A stretch of DNA of 11,957 nucleotides from Desulfotomaculum sp. (GTDB lineage Bacteria > Bacillota > Desulfotomaculia > Desulfotomaculales > Nap2-2B), in assembly GCA_003445555.1 (NCBI GenBank), contig DMDI01000061.1, positions 1-11,957 on the forward strand, in the 5' to 3' direction. The notes below the pieces were generated by a model. The model searched no databases and had not been told where the DNA came from. It saw nothing but the letters and a program-made list of their open reading frames with translations. Within the stretch, counting starts at the first letter, position 1, and each line of letters starts with the position of its first letter. Made by a program: the position numbers and the translations under genes. Below, one piece after another: positions 5,366-11,678 of this stretch.

Positions 5366-6160
5366 TTATTTTTCTAATAATAAAGTCAAAACTTCTAAGA
5401 CTTCAAGAGAGGAATTTAATTTAAATTTGGCCGCACTGACCCGAGTTCGAGGACTAACCAAGATACTCAGACCCTCTTTTAATGCCCGAAAGGCATCTTC
5501 ATCAGTTGTATCATCGCCATAATATACCGCTAAAGAATGAGGGTAAAGCTGTTGCAGGTAATTTACTGCTTTCCCTTTATGTATGTCCAGCGGCCGGATT
5601 TCTAGAACTTTTTTACCCGGTAGTATATTCAAGCCATGTTTTTGAATTATAGGCTTACTTAGTTCAATAAATTTATTTAAAGCACCCTTTGCCATTGACG
5701 GCCCGGCTAAGCGATAATGAATGGCCAGGGAATAACCTTTATTTTCGAGCAAAAAGCCGTCTTTATCATTCAAGCAACATCTTGCCAATTGTTCCAATTC
5801 ATTTATTATTTTGGTTATGTGTTTATGGTCTAATAAATGGGTTACTTCCCCGTACGGAGACATAACCTCTATACCGTGACCACCAATTAAAAATATTCCC
5901 GGCACAGGAAGTAAATTGGTCAAATCGGATAATGTGCGGCCGCTAATTACCGCCACCTTATACTGAGGTCGCCCGCCTAATTTTTTTAAAATACGCAAAA
6001 GTTCCGCCGCCGGCCGTGCCTGAGCCGGTGTGGGTGCTAACGGAACTAAAGTACCGTCGTAGTCTAACATTAAAAGAACTTGACCGGCGTTAAAAAGACG
6101 TTTGGCCAGAGCAGTTGGCGTAATTCTGGTTAATGTATCCGTAAGTAAGCTATTAAGCAT
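5366..6160 (-). CDS. otsB: Trehalose-6-phosphate phosphatase (OtsB)
   Basis: Removes phosphate from trehalose-6-phosphate to give trehalose; second step of the OtsA-OtsB pathway, cytosolic. The 264 residues show a complete HAD-fold phosphatase: motif I LDYDGTLVP (32-40, nucleophile D33 and acid D35), motif II VISGR (71-75), the cap-domain pieces GGHGIEV (93-99) and ENKGYSLAIHYR (139-150), motif III around K183/K184 in PGKKVLEIRP and HKGKAV (194-199), and motif IV GDDTTDEDAF (215-224). It starts 6 nt after the otsA stop with no obvious Shine-Dalgarno sequence, which suggests translational coupling to otsA. Length and motifs are normal and nothing suggests decay. Confidence 0.95.
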   Translation of the reverse strand: MLNSLLTDTLTRITPTALAKRLFNAGQVLLMLDYDGTLVPLAPTPAQARPAAELLRILKKLGGRPQYKVAVISGRTLSDLTNLLPVPGIFLIGGHGIEVMSPYGEVTHLLDHKHITKIINELEQLARCCLNDKDGFLLENKGYSLAIHYRLAGPSMAKGALNKFIELSKPIIQKHGLNILPGKKVLEIRPLDIHKGKAVNYLQQLYPHSLAVYYGDDTTDEDAFRALKEGLSILVSPRTRVSAAKFKLNSSLEVLEVLTLLLEK

Positions 6161-6166
6161 TTGGAC

Positions 6167-7669
6167 TTATAATTTAACGTTGGCCGTACGGGAAATAACC
6201 TGACCCGGCAGCGCCTTTCGAATGCCGGGCAACGATACCTGAGATGTGGAAAAAGCCCCCAGGTTATGCTGCCACCACCAACGTAAATCATGAGTTTTAA
6301 TTTTAGCGCGTAAAATCCTTAAACGTTGGATCTGTTCAGCTAAAGGCATTTCCAGGGCATTTTTTATTTGAACGGCTAAATCGGCTAAATGATAAGGGTT
6401 GATAATCAAAGCTTCTTTTAGTTCCTCTGCCGCTCCGGCAAAAGAACTTAAAATTAAAACTCCGCGGTTGTCTAAACGGGAAGCAATAAATTCTTTGGCG
6501 ATTAAATTAAGGCCGTCACGCAAAGCGGTCACCAGCAATACATCGGCGGCTAAATAATGAGCTACCAATTCTTGCTCATTTAAAGAGCGATAAAGGTAAC
6601 GTATCGGCAAAGCTTGATACCCCTCATAAAAACCATTAATTTTACTTATTGTACCTTCTACCTCTTCTTTTAATTGCTTATAGGCCCCCAAATCATCCCG
6701 GCTAGGCACGGCCACCTGAAGCAAAGTCACCCTTCCCCGGTACTCCGGGTTTTGGGCTAAAAAAATCTCCAAAGCTTTTATTCTTTCTAAAATACCTTTA
6801 GTATAATCAAGGCGGTCAATACCTAAAAGCACAAACTCCGCCCCTAAAGAGCTTTTTATTTTTTCCGCTTGAGCTTGAACCTTTGGGTCGGCGGCCAGTT
6901 TCTCAAAACGAGACCAGTTAACGCCAATGGGCAAGGCCTGAACCTTAATTTTTCTTTTTTCAAAAAATAGCTCATTTTGTTTTTGATAAAACTTACCCGG
7001 AAAATAATGAAAAACACAGGCTAAAAAGTTATTCACATAACTCTGGGTATGGAAGGCAATAAAATCACAGCCCAATAACCCAAATAACAACTGGCGACCC
7101 CAGGGCAGCACCCGGTATATATCTAAGGGAGGAAAGGGAATATGCCAGAAAAAGTTTACCTTTGCCTGACAATGATAACGTTTTACTAACTGCGGAAGCA
7201 GGGTAAGGTGATAGTCATGAACCCATAAAAAATCTTTATTTTTGGTTACCTGTGCGGTAACCCGGGCAAACTTATGATTAACCTGCCGGTAAGCCAACCA
7301 AAATTCTTGATCAAAAAAGCACTTGTCCAGCATCTGGTGTGATAAGGGCCAAAGACAACTATTGGCAAAACCATGATAATACAAATTATATTCTTTTTCC
7401 GTAAGCAGTACTTCTTGTACTTGATAGGGCAAGGCCGCTGACGAGCTTGCCGGCACCGTTAATCTTATGCCCTGACTTACACCATTATTTTCCCCTAAAC
7501 GGCCCCCCCAGGCAATCCACATCCCGCTGTTTAAAAAGAGTACCGGCTCTACTGCTGAAGCCAGGCCGCTAACTGTCCGGATGGTGTTTATTTTACCGTT
7601 ATTTTCCTGGAATACGTATGCCCCCCGGTTAGAAACTATCACCAGGTTATTACTCAAAGCGTTGTACAT
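6167..7669 (-). CDS. otsA: Trehalose-6-phosphate synthase (OtsA, GT20)
   Basis: Transfers glucose from a nucleotide sugar to glucose-6-phosphate, making trehalose-6-phosphate. The 500-residue GT-B enzyme shows the family landmarks: VSNRGAY (12-18), SGLASAV (34-40), WIAWGG (51-56), DFLWVHDYHLTLLPQL (146-161), FFWHIPFPP (173-181), GCDFIAFHTQSYV (200-212), PIGVNW (247-252), GIDRLDYTKGI (283-293, with the phosphate-contacting R and K), PIRYLYRSLNEQELVAHY (355-372) and ALRDGLNLIAKEFIA (382-396, with the nucleotide-sugar-binding D and E). The common VALRDGMN appears here as TALRDGLN. The ATG at 7669 is preceded by a G-rich AGGGGGGG Shine-Dalgarno about 6 nt away. A near-consensus promoter lies at 7811-7839, giving a leader of about 135 nt. 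Donor preference (UDP- or ADP-glucose) cannot be judged. Confidence 0.96.
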   Translation of the reverse strand: MYNALSNNLVIVSNRGAYVFQENNGKINTIRTVSGLASAVEPVLFLNSGMWIAWGGRLGENNGVSQGIRLTVPASSSAALPYQVQEVLLTEKEYNLYYHGFANSCLWPLSHQMLDKCFFDQEFWLAYRQVNHKFARVTAQVTKNKDFLWVHDYHLTLLPQLVKRYHCQAKVNFFWHIPFPPLDIYRVLPWGRQLLFGLLGCDFIAFHTQSYVNNFLACVFHYFPGKFYQKQNELFFEKRKIKVQALPIGVNWSRFEKLAADPKVQAQAEKIKSSLGAEFVLLGIDRLDYTKGILERIKALEIFLAQNPEYRGRVTLLQVAVPSRDDLGAYKQLKEEVEGTISKINGFYEGYQALPIRYLYRSLNEQELVAHYLAADVLLVTALRDGLNLIAKEFIASRLDNRGVLILSSFAGAAEELKEALIINPYHLADLAVQIKNALEMPLAEQIQRLRILRAKIKTHDLRWWWQHNLGAFSTSQVSLPGIRKALPGQVISRTANVKL

Positions 7670-7810
7670 ATTTCCCCCCCCTTTTTATGCAACCACTTTA
7701 AAATCGATAACAAGTTGTCAGTTAAATTATAAAAAAACCACTTTTTTATAGCTATAACTACCCATACCTAGTATAATTTTACACCCGCTCCTCTCGTATT
7801 AACTTTATAA

Positions 7811-7839
7811 ATTTTACAATATATATATAAAGTTGTCAA
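7811..7839 (-). promoter_or_regulatory. Strong sigma-A promoter of otsA-otsB
   Basis: On the minus strand TTGACA (7834-7839, perfect -35) and TAAAAT (7811-7816) are separated by exactly 17 bp. It is the best vegetative promoter match in the window. It lies in the 204-bp gap (7670-7873) between the membrane-protein gene and otsA, so the trehalose operon has its own promoter. The leader contains the 12-bp palindrome TTATAGCTATAA (7746-7757), and AAGTTGTCA occurs at both the -35 (7831-7838 region) and about 7713-7721. No riboswitch was recognised. Confidence 0.75.
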
Positions 7840-7873
7840 CAGGAAAAGAAAATAAAACCACCTGCCAACATTA

Positions 7874-8374
7874 TTAATGATTAATGGCGTTTAGCTCTTT
7901 TGAAAACTGACCCGAAACTGCCCCCAGAACAATTATAAAAGGATATATAAAAGAAAAGAAGACTGTAAACCAGTAATATAACGGTGTTCCCAACCATCTT
8001 AAAGGGGGCAAAAAAGGAAAGAGAGAAGCCAGGGTAGTATGCCAAACCTGGAGGAGAAAATCAAATGTTTCAAAAACAGTTAACGAATAAGAAGCTCCGG
8101 TTAAAATTCCAATTAAAATCATTAAGGAAAGAAAAATGGCCGGTAACTGACTGAAGACACCGTAATAAAGAGCAAAAACAACTGCTCTGTTTTTTTTCCT
8201 GGTTAACCAAAACCCCCCGAAGAAGAGCAGCATTCCGTAAACAAACAAAGGGGCCGGGGAAATAATTCTATACCGCAGGAAAATAAAAGTTAAAAAAATA
8301 AAACTAAAATGAAGAAATACAAAAAAAAGAATAAATTTTAGACCTGAAAATTTTTTAATAGAAGAGTTCATCAT
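7874..8374 (-). CDS. Unrecognised multi-pass membrane protein
   Basis: No family recognised. The product (about 166 residues) is strongly hydrophobic and very rich in Phe, Leu, Ile and Tyr. Likely membrane segments, numbered from the upstream TTG, are about 13-34, 41-59, 64-93 and 133-153. A basic RKKNR (60-64) between the second and third should face the cytoplasm, and a short hydrophilic tail ends the protein. Three starts are in frame: TTG 8377, ATG 8374 and ATG 8371. GGAAGG (8385-8390), which lies in the end of the preceding gene, stands 7 to 13 nt away, so the choice is uncertain. It follows the YiiX-like hydrolase gene by only 4-10 nt, implying one transcript and perhaps joint action at the membrane; that is inference from position. 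Confidence 0.75.
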   Translation of the reverse strand: MMNSSIKKFSGLKFILFFVFLHFSFIFLTFIFLRYRIISPAPLFVYGMLLFFGGFWLTRKKNRAVVFALYYGVFSQLPAIFLSLMILIGILTGASYSLTVFETFDFLLQVWHTTLASLFPFLPPLRWLGTPLYYWFTVFFSFIYPFIIVLGAVSGQFSKELNAINH

Positions 8375-8381
8375 CAATATG

Positions 8382-9014
8382 CTACCTTCCGGTAAAATAA
8401 ATAACCTGTACCCGGGGACTAAACCAAAAAGAGTCGGGAAGCACCCAGTAACTGTTTAAGGCATCAAGATCAATGCCCTGGTCTAAATAAGCCCGCCATA
8501 AGAGTTTGCTGCAATACCAAAGCCGGTCTTCTTCTTTTGGGGCCAGGATAAAAAAGGGTTTACCTATTTGGGTAAGGGCGTAGTCAACGGCCGCCTTTTT
8601 TTGGCCGGGTCTGGCTTTAACCCGCAGAATGGCAGCCCGGTCATAATAATTTTGATAGGTTTTAACTTCTGCCAGATAAACACCGGTACTGATGTACATA
8701 TCTACCACCTGGTTGTTTCCTACGTATAACCCGGCATGGGTAAAAAAACCGTAAGAGCTTCCAGGGTTGCCTCCCAGCAAAATATCACCGGGTTGAAGGA
8801 GGGATAAATCAAGGTGGTTGGGCTTTCCTCCAAATTTGCCGCTTCCCAGTTCTCCCCGTCCCGCGGCGGCTAAAGCAAGCACCATCAAAGGAGGATATTC
8901 ACCTTTGGCTTGATAACAGGCCTCTTTTATTTGGGCTATTTTTAAAGAAAATAATATGAGGCCGCTTAATAAGATAATTATAATTGTTATAATGGCCGCC
9001 CGCCGCAAGACCAT
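8382..9014 (-). CDS. Membrane-anchored YiiX-like (permuted NlpC/P60) cysteine hydrolase
   Basis: A 210-residue protein with a short basic N-terminus and one hydrophobic anchor (about 6-24), so the catalytic domain should face outside. The domain shows the circularly permuted papain-like order of the YiiX/YebB family: LLQPGDILLGG (72-82), then GFFTHAGLYVGNNQVVDM (89-106) with the likely catalytic H93, and later LWYCSKLLWRAY (165-176) with the likely nucleophile C168. The family includes peptidoglycan or lipid amide/ester hydrolases; the substrate here cannot be read. ATG 9014 has GAGG about 9 nt upstream. It is co-directional and nearly contiguous with the membrane-protein gene. A candidate promoter (TTGTCT-17-TAATAT) lies at 9090-9118. 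Confidence 0.85.
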   Translation of the reverse strand: MVLRRAAIITIIIILLSGLILFSLKIAQIKEACYQAKGEYPPLMVLALAAAGRGELGSGKFGGKPNHLDLSLLQPGDILLGGNPGSSYGFFTHAGLYVGNNQVVDMYISTGVYLAEVKTYQNYYDRAAILRVKARPGQKKAAVDYALTQIGKPFFILAPKEEDRLWYCSKLLWRAYLDQGIDLDALNSYWVLPDSFWFSPRVQVIYFTGR

Positions 9015-9046
9015 ACCATTTTTCCTCTATGTTTTTTGTTTCCTGT

Positions 9047-9075
9047 TTGCTTTATAGTTTTATACATATTATAAC
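9047..9075 (+). promoter_or_regulatory. Candidate promoter of DUF3243 gene
   Basis: TTGCTT (9047-9052) and TATAAC (9070-9075) are separated by 17 bp on the + strand. The predicted start near 9082 would run into the hydrolase promoter on the other strand, so these two candidates face each other and may interfere; one may be false. Confidence 0.35.
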
Positions 9076-9089
9076 TAAAAATGTGCATG

Positions 9090-9118
9090 ATATTATTTAG
9101 AAATTATTATTAAGACAA
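9090..9118 (-). promoter_or_regulatory. Candidate sigma-A promoter of the YiiX-like hydrolase operon
   Basis: On the minus strand TTGTCT (9113-9118) and TAATAT (9090-9095) are separated by 17 bp, with transcription predicted to begin near 9083 and a leader of about 70 nt before ATG 9014. The region is AT-rich, so chance matches are likely; an alternative -10 (TATAAT, 9068-9073) lacks a good -35. Confidence 0.45.
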
Positions 9119-9152
9119 TTTTTCAAAAAATAAAGCAAAAGGGGAAAAATAA

Positions 9153-9419
9153 ATGGATATGCCGCAAGTTAATAAAATCAGCGCTAATTGGGAAGGATGG
9201 AAGAATTTTATGGGCCAAGCCGTAGAATTTGCCACTGAACTGGGAGTTTCATCCGACCAGATTACCAACTTAGCCCATAAGGTAGGTAACATTTTAGCGG
9301 AAAACGTTTATCCTTCTGCACCCGAGCAAAAAGTACTAAAAGATTTATGGATGCAAGCCGACGACCACGAAAAACAAACTCTGGCAAACTTGGTAACCAG
9401 GCTGGTTTCAGCAAAATAG
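9153..9419 (+). CDS. DUF3243 family protein (YmfJ-like)
   Basis: An 88-residue soluble, mostly helical protein. It follows the DUF3243 pattern known from Bacillus YmfJ: NWEGWKNFMGQAVEFATELG (12-31), then the S-x-D-x-I-x-x-L-A-x-x-x-G-x-x-L-A segment (33-49), then APEQKVLKDLWMQADDHEKQ (56-75) and a closing LANLVTRLV. No catalytic or metal-binding residues stand out, and the biochemical function is not known to me. ATG 9153 is supported by AAGGGG (9139-9144), 8 nt upstream. It is monocistronic and is followed 7 nt after its stop by a strong hairpin. Confidence 0.88.
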   Translation: MDMPQVNKISANWEGWKNFMGQAVEFATELGVSSDQITNLAHKVGNILAENVYPSAPEQKVLKDLWMQADDHEKQTLANLVTRLVSAK

Positions 9420-9426
9420 AGCCTGA

Positions 9427-9455
9427 CCTGCAAGCCTGCCTATCAGGCTTGCAGG
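9427..9455. repeat. 12-bp perfect hairpin after the DUF3243 gene
   Basis: CCTGCAAGCCTG (9427-9438) is exactly complementary to CAGGCTTGCAGG (9444-9455) across a 5-nt loop (CCTAT). It begins 7 nt after the DUF3243 stop codon. No T-run follows, so it is more likely a repeat of the CCTG/CAGG palindrome type than a rho-independent terminator, though it could stabilise the transcript end. Confidence 0.75.
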
Positions 9456-9486
9456 CAGATAATCTATCAGAGGAAGAAAAACCTGA

Positions 9487-9566
9487 CCGCCTGCCAGACA
9501 AGCGGGCCAGCAGGCACGATAGCAGTAACATGGTAAATAATTTAACCGCCTGCCAAACAGGCGGGG
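9487..9566 (+). repeat. Composite palindromic repeat, intergenic copy
   Basis: The copy consists of a degenerate CCGCCTGCC...GCGGGC/GCAGGC palindrome (9487-9515), a spacer with GATAG (9518-9522) and ATGGTAAA (9530-9537), and a clean hairpin CCGCCTG-CCAAA-CAGGCGG (9546-9564). The same order, spacing and many of the same bases recur on the minus strand at 10156-10228 inside a coding gene, differing in the spacer mainly by transitions. Together with the hairpin at 9427 and the inverted repeat at 9565, this makes the 240-bp stretch 9420-9660 almost wholly repeat-derived, with no gene in it. Confidence 0.65.
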
Positions 9567-9643
9567 CGCAGAGGCGCCAAGGTCACCTTCATCCGCCACA
9601 ATCTTTATGCCTTTGCGCTTATGTGCCTTTGTGCCTCTTTGCC
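9565..9643. repeat. Imperfect inverted repeat GGCGCAGAGGCGCC / CCTTTGTGCCTCTTTGCC
   Basis: The left arm 9565-9582 and right arm 9626-9643 match in reverse complement at 14 of 18 positions (GGCnnAGAGGCnCnAAGG). The right side also carries short internal repeats of GTGCCTTTG and GCCTTTGCG. The type resembles the CTTTGCGCCTTTGCG-like repeats seen in many environmental bacteria. It ends 17 nt before the stop of the stalk-domain/PKD protein gene on the opposite strand, so it may also act at that transcript end. Confidence 0.55.
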
Positions 9644-9660
9644 TTCAGGGCGAACTAATT

Positions 9661-11499
9661 TTACGTAACCGGAACAAACAAAAAATAAACCGGCAGGCTT
9701 GAAGCACAGGGAGGCATAAAAATAAATTCACCTTCATCATCTTTTTCTATTACCCCAAGCATAGCGGCCGTATCCTTTGGTTTTAAAAAACGTTCCTGTT
9801 CCAGGGGAACTAAAAATACCTTTTGGTCTTTTCCTTTTACCGCCCCGCTAAAAATTCCCCCCCTGGGGTTTAAGAAAACACCTACCGCTGAATCGGCCCG
9901 CACTCTAATTTTATATATCACCCCGTAATTACCTTTATTTGTTTCCGCCAGGTTATAGTTAAGAGCATCAACTCCAACCAGATACTTATCTTTCTCGCCG
10001 TCAGCAATAACCAGTTTCTTACTCTCATTACCGCTAAAAACAACGGACAACTGGCGGTTTGCCTTGGAAAAAGTCCCTCGCCCGTGCATATCTCTTTCTA
10101 AAGCTGGTAGTAAAAGAAGCCTCTCTAATTTAATTTCTTCCCCTGAAACTATCAGGCCCGCCTGTCTATCAGGCGGCAGTTCGTTTACCATATTGCCACT
10201 ATCCTCACCTGCCCGCCCGACGAGCACAGCGGCAAAAATAAAGGTCAACGGCTCTTTTGTTTCTAAGTCAATTAACCCCGCTATGCTTTGCTCAGAAAAC
10301 ATTATGGTTCCTTGACTATCGTTTAAAGCAATTATTTGACCGGGAGCTATTTCTAGCCAATCTTCCGTTGCGCTGTTTAAATAACGGGCCACTCCCCGGC
10401 CCCCTACTCCCAAATCATCTACTGCCGGTCCGCTATAACCCTTTTTCAAAATTTTTAATTTGACCGGCCAGGCATTTTCGTTATAAACCAGGGCGTAAAC
10501 GCTTATTTTTTCAGAGCAGCCGTTCTTGTGGTGGTACAATAAACGAACCATACCTTCAGCTTTATCCTGATATAAAATTCCGGGCTGCTTAATTACCTCG
10601 GGACTGTTGCTGCGAAGAAGAGTTACATCTTCCTCCTGGCGACTGCTTACTTCTACCTCGGGAAAATTCAGGGGGTTATTGGCCGGGTCAAGGTTAACCA
10701 CATCACCGGGTAAAGGATTTTGCAGGTGGTAATTTAATTCTGAACAGAGCACTTCATCGGTAACCTTAATAAAAAGTTCATAAGGCTCGCTCCAGTTTCC
10801 TTTTTCATCTTTTACGCGCAAACTTACTTTATGCTCCCCAGGGGTGAAAAAAGCCCTCTTTTTTCCCTGCCACTGGTAAGTCAAAATTAAGTCGCCGTCC
10901 GGGTCAAAACTTGTATCCAGGTAATTAACTGTTTCCCCTTGTTTTACCACTTGTTTATCCACGCTAAAATTGGCTACGGGAGGTAAATTGGGGGGAATGA
11001 TTTCTTCCGGTGGTAAAGGGGCCTTTTCGGTATAGGTAATTACAATATTTTTTTCCGCCGGAACATAATTAACTTCGGCTCCAAAAAAATTAGCTATATT
11101 TTTGAGCGGAACAAGGACTACCCCTTTTATATTTTCCGGAGCGCACGTTAAAAAGAAAGGGGTCTGACCGTTTACCCGGCCCTCTTTTTTACCGGGCCAT
11201 AAAGTTAATTTTTTATCCTGGCGGGAAATTAAAATTTCTCCTTTTTGCCATTTTACGTTTGCCCCCAAGGTTTCACTAAAAAAACGCAGGGGAACCATGG
11301 TGATTCCTTTTTTAAGGTAAACTTTTTCTCTTAAGGAAACTTTTTCTTCATTGACCAAAGCAAAATCCTGTCCCGGCCGAAGGGAAATAAAAATAGTCTT
11401 ATTTTCTTCGGTGGCATACGTTAAAGCAAAACCCGGTATTATACAAAATAAAGCGATAACGAATCCAACAAAAATTACCTTAAAGAAAAACAGGCGCAT
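9661..11499 (-). CDS. Secreted protein with copper-amine-oxidase-like stalk domain and PKD domain
   Basis: A 612-residue protein. Residues 1-29 are a signal peptide (basic start, hydrophobic core, end near LTYA). Residues about 36-156 form a copper amine oxidase N-terminal-like (stalk) domain with the paired MVPLRFFSETLGANVKW (68-84) and LVPLKNIANFFGAEVNY (129-145) blocks. A proline-rich linker (160-174) leads to a PKD-type domain (about 174-248: ANFSVDKQVVKQGETV, SFDPDGDLILTYQW, GEHKVSLRVKDEKGNWS). The remaining 360 residues are unrecognised. The stalk domain alone does not make an oxidase, and no amine oxidase catalytic region is present. ATG 11499 has AAGGGGG about 9 nt upstream. Residues about 424-448 coincide with an inserted palindromic repeat. 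A cell-surface adhesive or structural role is inference. Confidence 0.85.
   Translation of the reverse strand: MRLFFFKVIFVGFVIALFCIIPGFALTYATEENKTIFISLRPGQDFALVNEEKVSLREKVYLKKGITMVPLRFFSETLGANVKWQKGEILISRQDKKLTLWPGKKEGRVNGQTPFFLTCAPENIKGVVLVPLKNIANFFGAEVNYVPAEKNIVITYTEKAPLPPEEIIPPNLPPVANFSVDKQVVKQGETVNYLDTSFDPDGDLILTYQWQGKKRAFFTPGEHKVSLRVKDEKGNWSEPYELFIKVTDEVLCSELNYHLQNPLPGDVVNLDPANNPLNFPEVEVSSRQEEDVTLLRSNSPEVIKQPGILYQDKAEGMVRLLYHHKNGCSEKISVYALVYNENAWPVKLKILKKGYSGPAVDDLGVGGRGVARYLNSATEDWLEIAPGQIIALNDSQGTIMFSEQSIAGLIDLETKEPLTFIFAAVLVGRAGEDSGNMVNELPPDRQAGLIVSGEEIKLERLLLLPALERDMHGRGTFSKANRQLSVVFSGNESKKLVIADGEKDKYLVGVDALNYNLAETNKGNYGVIYKIRVRADSAVGVFLNPRGGIFSGAVKGKDQKVFLVPLEQERFLKPKDTAAMLGVIEKDDEGEFIFMPPCASSLPVYFLFVPVT
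10156..10228 (-). repeat. Composite palindromic repeat inserted in frame in a coding gene
   Basis: The perfect hairpin CCGCCTG-TCTAT-CAGGCGG (+ strand 10158-10176) is translated on the minus strand as PPDRQAG (residues 442-448). Just upstream in the gene are ATGGTAAA, GATAG and a GTCGGGCGGGCAGG stretch in the same order as the intergenic copy at 9487-9566. Residues 430-448 (AGEDSGNMVNELPPDRQAG) are therefore probably repeat-encoded. The reading frame is intact. Confidence 0.65.
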
Positions 11500-11539
11500 A
11501 AAAAATAACCCCCTTAAATTTAGCTTTTATCTGTCAGCG

Positions 11540-11584
11540 CCCCCTCCCTAACCCTCCCCCTTGAAGGGGGAGGTTAGGTGGGGG
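11540..11584. repeat. C/G-rich imperfect palindromic repeat
   Basis: CCTCCCCC (11553-11560) pairs with GGGGGAGG (11566-11573), CCTAA (11547-11551) with TTAGG (11574-11578), and CCCCC (11540-11544) with GGGGG (11580-11584), forming a long hairpin with one bulge and a small internal loop. Similar CCCCCTCCCTAACCCTCCCCC repeats are familiar dispersed elements in many bacterial genomes. It lies in the 179-bp gap (11500-11678) between the transketolase fragment and the stalk-domain protein gene, probably in the 5' leader of the latter. No T-run follows on either side. Confidence 0.7.
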
Positions 11585-11609
11585 TGAAACTGGTCTGCTG
11601 CTTTCATTC

Positions 11610-11639
11610 TTTATAAATATAGACGTCCGGAAAGAACAA
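11610..11639 (-). promoter_or_regulatory. Candidate promoter of the stalk-domain/PKD protein gene
   Basis: On the minus strand TTGTTC (11634-11639) and TATAAA (11610-11615) are separated by 18 bp. The leader would be about 105 nt and would contain the C/G-rich hairpin at 11540-11584. A modest consensus match only. Confidence 0.35.
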
Positions 11640-11678
11640 AAAGTTCCCTTAAATTTATTAAAATTTATTGAATAACTA

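Noticed and set aside
7746..7757. TTATAGCTATAA palindrome as a regulator operator of otsA
   Set aside because: It occurs once, is short and lies in AT-rich DNA. No known regulator site was matched.
9420..9600. CRISPR-like cluster of short GC-rich palindromes
   Set aside because: Repeats differ in sequence, length and spacing, no regular spacers exist, and no cas genes are present. They are dispersed palindromes.
9347..9658. Open frame of 103 codons on the + strand overlapping the DUF3243 gene end
   Set aside because: Its sequence is the translated palindromic repeats (QACLSG, DRLPDK, TACQTGG). It overlaps a good DUF3243 gene and lacks a ribosome binding site.
9661..11499. Copper amine oxidase enzyme
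   Set aside because: Only the N-terminal stalk-like domain is present. There is no catalytic domain or topaquinone motif, so enzymatic activity is not supported.
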